From positions 1,723,525 through 1,787,524 of the forward strand of contig NW_020653337.1 in assembly GCF_003589595.1 (NCBI RefSeq): 64,000 nt of DNA, read 5' to 3'. Positions 38,201 through 46,939 of the stretch are shown here, piece after piece. Under the pieces are notes generated by a model that saw only the letters and a list, made by a program, of their open reading frames with translations, searched no databases and was not told the DNA's origin. A program made the translations under genes and the position numbers. The stretch comes from Hyposmocoma kahamanoa. Lineage: Eukaryota > Arthropoda > Insecta > Lepidoptera > Cosmopterigidae. Each line of letters opens with the position of its first letter. Position 1 is the stretch's first letter.

Positions 38201-41200
38201 TACCAAATTCGTTTTAGCGGAATAACTCTGAAACTAAAGGGATTAAAAAAATATCCTTAGTGACAGTTGTGGATCATGCATAAATATAATTAATTATCTA
38301 ATTTTTGTCCTAATAACCTGTAGCATTTCGAGGATAAATCGAAAAAATTTGAAAATTAGAGGTAATTTCGTGATTTTTATCTATCGAGGAAACTTTATTG
38401 TTTTATGTTTCTGATTAATGTCTATGCTTGAATATATCGTGTAGTTGCTCATACAATATTTTATTTTTAACTTTAAAGTGGATATACCCCTCTATAATCA
38501 AATCGAAGAATAGGAATAGGAATTTTTCCTCTGCTCCCTCTTAAGCTTGCAATATTGCATTCTGTATCTGAACTAGACAATTAATTATTTGTATTTCAGA
38601 GATCAGCGCTCTTCCGTGAATACAAGCACATATGACTGATTTCAAAAATAACATTGTCTTCTAAAATAAGTCTAGGGACATTGAGTTTAAATTTAAAGTT
38701 CCTTACAATATACTTATAATTTTAGATGTGAGTAGTGACCTCCCTGTGAGTAGTGTGCGATGATTGAATGTGTGGGGGAGTGTGTGTTGGTTAAAAGGGG
38801 AAAAAAACTACTTGCTGTATAAAACTTAATAAGTACTCGGTTTCGTCGTAGGTCACTTTATGGATATACTCTGCTACTCTTTGTGTACATTCTCTTTTGT
38901 TTATTGAATGTATATCGATTGTTCTATTATATAGATGTGGACCCAAAAAGCAACAATATTTATTTACATATTTATATTTAAATTTTGGTACAGGATATGT
39001 CATTGTACGGTATAGCGTTACGTCGCCTGGATTTTATTTGATTATTTCTATGATCACGTAAACGCAGTGTGATTTTTTTAAATAACGTCAAGTGACGCGA
39101 CGAACAAGTCGTGCGCCTGATGGTAAGCCACACGCTTGTTAATAACAGTTACAGTGCCACTCAGAGCTTTAAATTGCAAAGATCTGAGGGGCACTGCCAC
39201 TGCGTCCGTCACCCTGGAGCATAAGTTGACGAGTCTCATGTGCCTGTAATTTCACCAGCAGCCTTCAAGACACTGTAATGCTGACATTACTGCTTGGCAG
39301 CAGAAATAGATAAGGTAGCAGTACTTCTCTAGACGAACTCTGTCACAAGGAGCTCTACTGCTACTACAATGTGAATAGTGAATGAGAATATCGTATTCAA
39401 AGAACAATGACGTAATAATTGTTGAAATTGTGTAATTCTTTAGCGTCTTCAATTATGATAATTACGAATTTGAATAAAATAAATTCGTTAGGTTTCTTAA
39501 TATATCATAAAGGCCTGTTGAAGGCTGGAAATAAAATCATATTTAAATGAAACTCATATGACTAATTAGTATGTAACATAGACATATAATTAATAAATAA
39601 AACGTCTGCCGCTATTTTGGTAAATAAATAAAAAGTAAAATGGTTCTTTATATAAACAATACTTATTACATTACATAACATTTAGATTTAATTTTATTAA
39701 CGGAAAATTATTATTATTAGCGAAGTTAATTAAATTTAATTGACAATTAAATTAAATTGAATTTACGTTACAAATAATAAATATAATTAATTTTTTTGTA
39801 TTTTAAAAATGGAATGTTCGCTTAAAAAGTATCATGTATCTTATACTGTCCTTACATTAATGCTTAGGCCACATTGAATCGCGCGGCGGTTGCGCGTCTT
39901 CCGAAGAATTCTCGCGTAGTCTCGGGAATTTTCGCAGCTACCAAATTCACATAAAGTCCATTATAGTATATACAAATCCGTTGCAAAATTTCGTATCCAT
40001 TACGTGCGGCAATGTAAATTGAGCCTTATTATAAAATTAGTAATAAATGTAAATATTTCAAAGTTAGCAATCAATTTAGTGACAAAATTAATGTAACTTA
40101 GGGTACGGCTCAAGGTTCAGTTTTGGGATCGTTACATTGTCTGACGTATGTCAATGATGTTGTCCACCTTATAAATAAATGCGAGATATATCAGTTCGCT
40201 GGTTGCAGCTTCCATAAATATAAACGATGCATTACGTTGCTTACAACACGACTTTACGTTGTTAACTAACTGCCTCCGTGGCCGAACGGTTACCATGCCG
40301 GACTGCCACGCAGAGGTCCCAGGTTCGATTCCCGGGCCGGGAGAAATGTTTGTATGGCTTACATTTATTTATCTCGTGAGTTTGGGTGTAATTTGTGGTT
40401 GTATATGTGTGTGTCCATGGCACCCGCGACACAGGGTTTCCCTAGTGCGGGGCTATGTTGAATGTGTGCGTTATTTATTTATTTATTTAACAAAATGGTC
40501 CCACGATGTCGGTCTGGTGCTTAATGCAAGTAAAACAAAATTGATGTATATAAGTTCGAGTAAAAACATGGTTGCCTACATACAGACCAAACAGACTGTG
40601 TATGCAAGGCGATTGAAGTGGTAAAAACACAGCGATACCTCGGACTTATAATTGAATAGATTCAAATGGACGAATCACGTTAATCACGTATGCGATAAGC
40701 TGCGGGCAATACTTGCCAAGTTTTCTCTGATACGAAATAAAATTCCATTCCAAACTCTGTTATCTCTTTATATGGCTTTAGGAGAATCCATAATTTCTTA
40801 TGGCCTTAGTAGCTATGGTAGGTCATGTAAAAATAAGCGGAATTTAATTTATCAACTTCAATTACGTATAATAAAGATAATAGTTCCATACAAAGTTAAT
40901 ACATAAAAGTAATTATCACGATCTCTTCGAATATTTCAAAATCTTACCGATTCATAATAAAATTAAATACACCTTACTTATAGAACAATTTTTTAATAAA
41001 AACTTGCAAGAAAAAAGTCAGTCACAAAATGGAAACTCGAAGTGTAACCAATCAATTAGTAATAATACCTCGTTATAATAATATATACGATAAAAATCGA
41101 CTGGATTATCAGATACCTAAAATAATTAATTGACTACCACTAGAAATAAATGTTAACCTTACAACTAACAGCATAAAAACAAATCTTAAATCATATTTAT

Positions 41201-44200
41201 TAAATAAACTCTGAACGTCCTGTATACGTGAGGTTTTTTTTTATTGTAACACACTCCGAGGGTATTTATCTGTTTCGCTATAACTTACTAGTGTCGTTCA
41301 CAGGTCTTTTACTCGAGTAGTGGTTGTTTTTATGGTAGTGGGTAAGCGTACGTAAGCAAACGGGTTAGCCAGTTTTGTTACGAGCTCACGTCAATGAATC
41401 GCGATGTACGGATAAACCTATTCAGTTTTTTGTTGTACCGCTAAGTTTTAATTTATAAGTTTTCTTTTTGTAAAAATTTTTTTTTTAATAAATAATAAAT
41501 AAATGTCACTTATACAATATACGGTTAATTACAAAATCACGAATTTCTTGTCCTTTAGGTTTAAAAAAAAATTGATTCTTGCCGTAAAATTAATATTTAA
41601 TAGCAAATTATAATTCAATTGCTAATAGTGCTTACATAACGTATTTATTATTCTGTTTAAATAAAAATATTAATAATATGAAAATGCCCCCAAAATCATT
41701 GCCGCACCCTTTTACCTTCACTAGATTTGTGAACGCATTTTTTATCTTTGGTAAAAGTATTTACAAGTTTTTGAAAGCTTGCAGCTTTGTAAACGTTTCA
41801 ATTTTTTTCATTTAAAATTCTAAAACTTACAATTTTGACAGTCATTCCCTCACACCACATAAAAAGGAGTTAAGCATTTGATTTTATGTATTAATTATAC
41901 ACTCAATTTATTGGTAGTAGTAAGCTTACACAAAATATTTAATCTAAAAGTAAGTTTATATCGCTGTTTTTTTCTTGGTTTGTTTTGATTTCGTCATTCC
42001 CTCGCCCTCAGACGTCCTGAATACCCTTGCTTTTTTTTAAAGTAATTTATTTTGGGGAGCAATATATATCTTCAAAAACTATTTACATAAATACTATGTG
42101 AAATTTACAAAAAATAAATACAAAATCTTCCTAATAATTTTCATCAATTATTGTGATGTGAGAAGTTTATAGTTAAGTTTACAATGATTGTACTTTTGTC
42201 TAACCCCTTGGTTCCCAAAGTGGTCCAGGTGGACCCCGGGGTCCACGAGAGACTCGACGGGGGTCGACGTTGGCGTGACAAAAAAATGGGGGTCCACGAA
42301 AATTTATCTGCTTTCGATAATGAAGAGCTAAAATGTTGGCTTGACTTCACCTATCAATAATAATAATAATAATAATAAATAACGCACACACTCAACATAG
42401 CCCCGCACTAGGGAAACCCTGTGTCGCGGATGCCATGGACACACACATAGACAACCACAAATTACACCCAAACTCACGAGAGAAATAATTGTAGGCCATA
42501 CAACTATTTCTCCCGACCCGGGAATTGAACCTGGGACCTCTGCGTGGCAGTCCGGCATGGTAACCGTTCGGCCACGGAGGCAGTTAAATCAATGCAGGCA
42601 GATAATATTTTAAGAAACTCAGCGACTGTTACTTGTAAAAACTTGCATATTCCCTGTTCAGTACAACGTGCCTTTACTTTTTTGATATCCACTCACAGCA
42701 CAATCAATTAAATTCTCACTTTTTTTCGAAAACTATTAATTTGTGTTTGGAACTCAGCAATTTGCGTTGCAAATTTCCATAGTTAGATCTAATCTTCACA
42801 TTTTTTGTCGAGTTTTGGGAGTATGGTAGAAATTTAGCTAGCTGCAGGGGGTCCACCCGAACCAGCTAAATTTTGAAAGTGGTCTGAGAAAAAAGTCTAG
42901 GAACCTCTGGTCTAACCAAATATTATTGTATTTGTTTTAGTGCATGCTGTGCCCTTCTTTAAGTAATGGGACACTTAGTTTAAAACCATAGTGTCTACTC
43001 TATATACCTGTTATAGTGTACTCATTGATGTGAGAGCCTGATTAAATAAATAAATAAATATCTAAAGCACGAATTTTGGAATTTCATGGTTCTTTCAGCG
43101 CTGCACCAAGATCGCGATTGGCTGTTGACAGAGCGCGAGCGCTTCGAGACGGAACTCGACGCGAACAAGGATGGGAAACTTGACGTCGTAGAGATCAGGA
43201 ACTGGATAATTCCGAACAACGAGTAAGTTAAAAAAGTGCCGTGCTTTACCTGTGGTGCAGGGTGTGCGTAGCTCAAGGGCGCGAAGTCTCAGGTAGCGCT
43301 AGCGTCACTTGCGAAGTATTGGTTCAACTTCTTCCGGCGCCAAACGGTTACCATCCCGGTCTCTACTGCTATTAAAACAATTCTCGCTACTAAAATTGCT
43401 GTCCACAATTGGTTCTCATAGCTATAAGTTTTCATCTTTGTGCGTTGTGGAATGCAATAAAATTACTGATTATTGAAATAAATATGCGCATCGGAATTAG
43501 TAATATACTTTACATGGTTTGTTATGAGCTTAAACAATTTTAGTATATCAAGTTTGTTGTTATTATTGACATAAACAAACACAAACAAAAATTTCTTCGA
43601 TCCGGCTGGACTCGAACCAACCACCTCACCTTACCGGGGCTATTGCTGTTCCCCAAAAAAAACCATGACAATCAATAAAAACATCAATTATTATCCATTC
43701 AAAAACTAAATACAATTCAATTCATTTAAAAACTAAATTAATTACATAATTGTTAATTCAATAAAACAAATAATTAGTATATCTAATTTTTGCTATAGTT
43801 TTTAACCGACCTCAAAAAAAGGAGGAGGTTCTCAATTCTGCTGTTTTTTTTTTGTGTGTTTTTTTTTTGTGTGTGTATTTTACCCGATTACTCTGGCGTT
43901 TATTAACCGATTCCTGATGATTCTTTTGTTGTTGAAAAAAGGGTACCTCAGTAATGGTCCCATTTGAATTTCAAGAAAATATTCCCTCTCCATGGGTGGC
44001 AAACTAGGTTTCGCGCACTTTCCGGTAACCTATTTCAATAAAACTTGGCAAACAGATGTAATTCCACGAAGTTTTGGGGTCCATTTTTTTATAATTAAAA
44101 TTTCAGTGAGATAGCTGAGGACGAAGTGCATCACTTGTTCGCGGCGGCGGACGACGACCACGACGACCTGCTGTCTTTTGACGAGATCCTGGAGCACCAC

Positions 44201-44269
44201 GACGTGTTCGTCGGCAGCGAGGCCGCAGACCCCGACCTGCTGGGGCAGCATTTCGACGACGAACTTTAG
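17238..44269 (+). CDS. scf: Reticulocalbin-2/scf-type EF-hand protein of the secretory pathway (326 aa, 7 exons)
   Basis: Exons 17238-17433, 17617-17764, 20103-20253, 31530-31607, 35317-35437, 43099-43222 and 44107-44269 join in phase (981 nt, stop TAG). Residues 1-24 form a signal peptide with hydrophobic core WFSLMLLV. Six EF-hand loops follow at residues 94-105, 130-141, 178-189, 215-226, 252-263 and 288-299, all with acidic residues at the first position and Glu at position 12. This number, the 326-residue length and the C-terminal FDDEL (HDEL-like) match the CREC family (reticulocalbin-2/ERC-55, Drosophila scf). These are low-affinity calcium-binding proteins retained in the ER/early secretory pathway. 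The motif IIPNN before EF6 and EILEHHDVFVGSEA after it fit reticulocalbin-2 best. Introns are long (largest 20254-31529) and filled with transposons. The exon 4 donor is weak (GAG followed by GTTTTTT). Assignment to scf rather than another CREC member is by resemblance. Confidence 0.92.
17765..20102. other. scf intron 2
   Basis: This is AT-rich intron sequence. It holds the MITE at 18514-18735, a 64-bp stem-loop around 18890-18953 (AAGTCTCCTCTGAG... with complement) and part of a family A SINE at about 19400-19530. No exon was found. Confidence 0.6.
18514..18735 (+). mobile_element. MITE with AACCGACTTCAAAAA terminus
   Basis: It starts TTTTTAACCGACTTCAAAAA and closes with GAGGTCGGTTTTTTTA. 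A truncated relative lies at 43799-44010. The family looks like one common in Lepidoptera. Confidence 0.65.
20464..20731. mobile_element. foldback MITE with TAGGCTCAATTTA termini
   Basis: The arms are about 100 bp, including GCGGCGGAACGGAATGGAAG and its complement near the right end, and the element ends in ATTGAGCCTA. Relatives are at 39863-40028 and 61957-62260. It lies in scf intron 3, about 210 bp after exon 3. Confidence 0.75.
20732..25002. other. scf intron 3, left part, no recognised gene
   Basis: Intron sequence with a GAAAT microsatellite at about 21199-21220 and a short self-complementary run at about 22690-22736 (CATATGACATATGTCATGG). Several AT-rich patches have no recognisable content. 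Open frames here lack codon structure and similarity to anything I know. Confidence 0.5.
25003..25207. mobile_element. foldback MITE
   Basis: ATACTCTCGTTGTGC...GTCCATAGCAATTACTGT on the left pairs with ACAGTAATTGTTGCGGAC...AATGAGAGTA on the right. It is non-coding and lies in scf intron 3. Confidence 0.5.
26105..26345 (+). repeat. interspersed repeat, family D (plus strand)
   Basis: It carries TGCACGTCGAAGAAGGTTC and CGCCTGAGAGGAGACCC, the complement of the copy at 5425-5550. It supplies most of a 152-codon open frame at 25898-26356, which is therefore not a gene. Confidence 0.6.
27105..27225 (-). repeat. interspersed repeat, family C fragment
   Basis: Read in reverse it matches the family with GACAAGTC...GTGGCACTG...CGCAAAGACCT found at 39066-39350, 45438-45722 and 62340-62578. 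Confidence 0.5.
27540..27721 (-). mobile_element. tRNA-derived SINE, family A, nested
   Basis: The copy has the (AAT)n tail and most of the body, but its tRNA head breaks off at CAACGGCCACGG, just before the hairpin at 27722-27771. It is inserted in the Harbinger element. Confidence 0.75.
27722..27771. repeat. perfect 22-bp-arm hairpin
   Basis: GTGAGTCGATAGATTACTCA plus TA pairs perfectly with the downstream arm around the 6-nt loop ACTGCC. It sits exactly at the broken border of the nested SINE. Confidence 0.9.
28465..28925. mobile_element. family B SINE copies, two orientations
   Basis: A minus-strand head (AGCTTAGTTGGCTTAGCG-like, with mutated B box) at about 28610-28690 is followed by plus-strand family sequence (GATGGCGCTACGGCAGAA, then CCGTGGTTTAATTGG) to about 28925. 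Both copies are degraded and lie in scf intron 3. Confidence 0.5.
30540..31469. mobile_element. TA-flanked inverted-repeat transposon (Tc1/mariner-like, non-coding)
   Basis: Termini of about 75 bp begin CAGGGTGGAAAAAA on the left and CAGGGCGGAAAAAA on the right (complement), each next to TA. The inside contains another degraded repeat (about 30735-31000), probably a nested insertion. The right end is only 60 bp upstream of scf exon 4. Confidence 0.65.
32113..32601. mobile_element. non-autonomous DNA transposon with ATAACCAGAAAT termini
   Basis: The ends ATAACCAGAAAT and ATTTCTGGTTAT are inverted repeats. The whole about 490-bp unit recurs in opposite orientation at 44414-44914. It lies in scf intron 4 and has no transposase frame. 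Confidence 0.75.
32898..33079 (+). mobile_element. tRNA-derived SINE, family A (partial)
   Basis: The B box (GGTTCGATTCC) and body with CCCTAGTGCGGGGTTATG are present, but the A-box region is degraded. It lies in scf intron 4 and runs into a truncated family C repeat at about 33080-33290. Confidence 0.7.
33754..34631. mobile_element. long-arm foldback element
   Basis: Arms of about 150 bp include AGGCCTACCGCTTAACTGAG, GGTGCGGGAGGAGTGACAG and TGCACACGGGATAA on the left and their complements near 34540-34631. A shorter complete relative is at 53313-53693; this copy has an extra interior of about 500 bp. Confidence 0.75.
35438..37215. other. scf intron 5, left part
   Basis: AT-rich sequence with no gene recognised on either strand. 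Open frames at 36005-36302 on both strands are compositional. A GC-richer patch at about 36770-36990 shows no splice-bounded coding frame. Confidence 0.5.
37216..37377 (+). mobile_element. tRNA-derived SINE, family A (3'-truncated)
   Basis: It begins TGCCTCCGTGGCCGAGCGG with an intact A box and has a B box GATTCGATTCC. The body stops near CAGGGTTTCAT. It lies in scf intron 5. Confidence 0.8.
39066..39350 (+). repeat. interspersed repeat, family C
   Basis: Shared landmarks are GACGAACAAGTCGTGCGCCTG, AGTGCCACTCAGAGCTTTAA, CCTGTAATTTCACCAGCA and GAACTCT..CACAAGGAGCTC. Other copies are at 45438-45722 and 62340-62578, with fragments elsewhere. Confidence 0.65.
39863..40028. mobile_element. foldback MITE, TAGGC...ATTGAGCC family (short copy)
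   Basis: This is a shorter relative of the elements at 20464-20731 and 61957-62260, sharing CATAAAGTCCATTATA and the AATTGAGCCTTA end. It lies in scf intron 5. Confidence 0.6.
40098..40905 (+). pseudogene. LINE reverse-transcriptase fragment split by a SINE
   Basis: The left part reads GTAQGSVLGSLHCLTYVND, the palm motif of non-LTR reverse transcriptases. Where the catalytic FADD-type motif should follow, the sequence reads FAGC. After the SINE (40271-40496) the frame resumes with GLVLNASKTKLMYI and NHVNHVCDKLRAILAKFSLI, the usual post-palm sequence. Frame changes and the lost catalytic residues show it is dead. Confidence 0.75.
40271..40496 (+). mobile_element. tRNA-derived SINE, family A (complete)
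   Basis: This is the best-preserved copy: TGCCTCCGTGGCCGAACGG head, canonical B box GGTTCGATTCC, body with GTCCATGGCACCCGCGACAC and a GCG(TTAT)n tail. It is inserted in the LINE fragment. Confidence 0.85.
42206..42909. mobile_element. hAT-type element with exact 8-bp target duplication
   Basis: GTCTAACC occurs directly on both sides (42198-42205 and 42910-42917). The termini CCTTGGTTCCCAAAGTGG and CTAGGAACCTCTG are imperfect inverted repeats of the hAT kind (CAG.GGTTCC). A family A SINE interrupts it at 42355-42583. No transposase is encoded. It lies in scf intron 5, about 190 bp before exon 6. Confidence 0.85.
42355..42583 (-). mobile_element. tRNA-derived SINE, family A (complete, minus strand)
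   Basis: It has an intact head with both promoter boxes and an (AAT)n tail, and is nested in the hAT element at 42206-42909. Confidence 0.85.
43799..44010 (+). mobile_element. MITE of the AACCGACTTCAAAAA family (3'-truncated)
   Basis: It shares TTTTAACCGACCTCAAAAAAA, GGAGGAGGTTCTC and GGGTGGCAAACTAGG with 18514-18735. It then joins TTTCGCGCACTTTCCG, which also occurs at 46-62. It occupies scf intron 6, just before the last exon. Confidence 0.6.
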
Positions 44270-44413
44270 AGTAAGGACTTACAAGTAAGCGTGTTTGCTA
44301 ACTCATTCATTTAATTTAAATTCAGATCAGGATATTTAGTTTCATAGTCAACCAAATTATAAGGCTGCTAACAGATTGGCTGCATGTATGCAGTTAGTGC
44401 GTAACTTCAAGTA

Positions 44414-44914
44414 TGTAACCAGAAATAGTGACGAAATGGCATTTAATTTGTTTGAAAACTATTCTGCCAAATTATTACGGTGACAACTGCGCTCCCATTG
44501 GCCAGCCCTAATTCGAAACAATTGACGGGTGTCGTCAATTGTTTCACTTCAAATCTACCATTTTAACTTGAGCTTTGCTATAATGGACGAAAATTAAAAA
44601 ATTACATATTTAATACTTAATTACCGATGAAATTTGATTCCGTTTGTTTTGTAATTAGATGTTTTGCTCTTTTTCCCCACACCACTTAATGGAACAGGAC
44701 GGCATTGTCACAGATATTATCTTTATTACAATAAATACAGAATATTTTTGAAATATACAGAGACGCACACACAGGTCAGTTATTGGCGCTGTACTATTTC
44801 AGCTTTCTCATTTGAGATTTAATTGCAAACGAGGGTTGATATTGACATAAGGCCCATTTGCCTGTTGAGTTGCCAGAAATGGATGGCCCTTATTTCGTCT
44901 CTATTTCTGGTTAT
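44414..44914. mobile_element. non-autonomous DNA transposon, second copy
   Basis: This is the same unit as 32113-32601 in opposite orientation. It starts 145 bp after the scf stop codon, so it may lie in the 3' UTR and could supply the AATAAA-type signal at about 44730. Confidence 0.7.
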
Positions 44915-45437
44915 ATGTATAGTCGATGGTACGTGATATTGTAATCAACTTCATGTTTATAACGACTTCACGCATTAACGAGAGCATAGACTTCTCACCC
45001 TAAACACGCTTAAAGGTTTTGTTAAACGATTTTAATAAACGTCTTATTGTCCTCAGCAGTCATACAAGAGGCCATAATCAGAACAGGCGCTTCCCACTCG
45101 TGATGAAATAGCTTTTGTTACCTTAATCTAAAGTCTCTTTACACACACGCCACTTAATATCGACGATCGATTTTTGCTGCTCCATTGTTGCATAACGCTT
45201 TGTCGACTTACTGCGTAGTGAGGTGTTTATACTATACTCTATCCAAATTGGACGTAGAATGTTTAATAATAAAATGTTGCTAGGCAATCAATGATGACAT
45301 AGGAAAAGAACATTTTTTCAATGCAAATTATTTATGCTTGCCCTCTCCAGGGCCTGCTCGCCTAATTGGAACTTAAATAGGTAAGTAGGCAATTGAGTTA
45401 CGTAGAAGTAATACTTACTTAGCTAATTATTAAAAAG

Positions 45438-45722
45438 GTTTTTTTGTGCGCCTGATGCTATAATAAGCTACACGCCTGTCCGTATCAGTTGCAGTGCCAC
45501 TCAGAGCTTTAAATCGCAAAGATCTGATTGGCACTTCCACTGCGCCCGTCACCTTGAGAAATAAGTCGACAAGTCCCATGTGCCTGTAATTTCACCAGCA
45601 CCCTTACCCTTCAAAACTGGAACACAGTAATGCTGACATTACTGCTTGGCGGTAGAAATAGGTAAGGTGGCAGCACTTCCCTGGACGCACTCTTTCACAA
45701 GGGGCTCTACTGCTACTAAAGG
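45438..45722 (+). repeat. interspersed repeat, family C
   Basis: It is collinear with 39066-39350: GTGCGCCTGATG, AGTGCCACTCAGAGCTTTAA, TTTCACCAGCACCC and CACAAGGGGCTCTACTGC. Confidence 0.65.
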
Positions 45723-46801
45723 TTTATAAGAGTACCTATTGATAAGTATGATTAAGGTAGATGAAAAAAAATGTAAAATTTTATTTTATATTTATTTAGT
45801 ACATATCTCATCCAGAATTTATTTCCTATTCTGAACTTGAATTACTTCTCGAACTCGAATGTTTGCAATCTCTCCCTTCAAATCAATAATTCGTTAGGGT
45901 TGACACAGTTTTATAAATAATTAATTCCGGGTAATCTTTATGATATTTGTAGGTGAAACTTCTATTGTACAAAATTAAAAATAGACGTGACTTCAAGATT
46001 AATATTATCAATAGCTTAATCGAATTTCGAGGGAAAACATTGCAATTGAGGTCACTATAAAACAATGGAGGTGAAAACCCTAGAAATCATTCTACATCGA
46101 ATTTCGCTAGAGCATAGGTTGATAGGTCGCCGTCGCTTGGGAACCAATCCTGTATAAACACTGAGTAGTAATTTGACGACCATAGTTCACTGCTAAAGTC
46201 GATCGACGGGGTGTTATCACTGTTAGGTAACTTCGGCAAGCGAGAGTCGACCACATATGTTTCAATTGTCGACCACCCACCACCATGACGGTCGAGGAAT
46301 ACCGGTCAGAATGTTTCAAACGACTTGTGCCTCTTTACACAAACTCGTATTTATTGCGATTTCGGTGAAAGCGGCTGTCGACTCTGAGTAAACAACGCGT
46401 CGACTACGCCGCCTTCGTCAGCCGAATTCGCTTGCCAAAAAGGCAACAGTCGACCATGTGTAAACACACCACCGTGTCAGAATTGCGTACTCGTTGAACA
46501 GTACCGTCATATATGCTAATCACCGTCGGGTGACGTTAAAATTTGAGAAGTGGATCAACTAAAGGTCAAAACACACTCATAGATAGCGATCAACGGCTTG
46601 TCGGCACGATTATAATGGGACCAACCGGACTTGGTGATTTTGATAGATCGTTTTAGAGTTGTGACAGAACGGTTTTTAATTTGTATCACTATTTTGATCT
46701 TATCTAAAAAAAAATCTTAACATTTGCTGGTAAATAAAACAAGTAATCTTATGAATAGTGTCTGCGAGAATGCATTAAGTAATGTTCATAATACATAATG
46801 T

Positions 46802-46939
46802 GGGTGTGTTCTAGAAAGGGCGAAAACGCCATTTCGAAAAAAATTTCAGGGAAGCATGTTTTAGGTTTTAACGGCTATTATAGAATATTTACGTCATGTT
46901 TTAAAATTCAATTTAAATTCGCCCTTTCTACAACACACC
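46802..46939. mobile_element. short MITE
   Basis: The ends GGTGTGTTCTAGAAAGGGCG and CGCCCTTTCTACAACACACC are inverted repeats with one mismatch over about 22 bp. It is non-coding. Confidence 0.65.

Noticed and set aside
46107..46319. 70-codon minus-strand frame considered as the last Rab5-like exon
   Set aside because: It has no terminal cysteines, no acceptor in phase, and repeat-like surroundings. The exon at 53781-53893 fits better.
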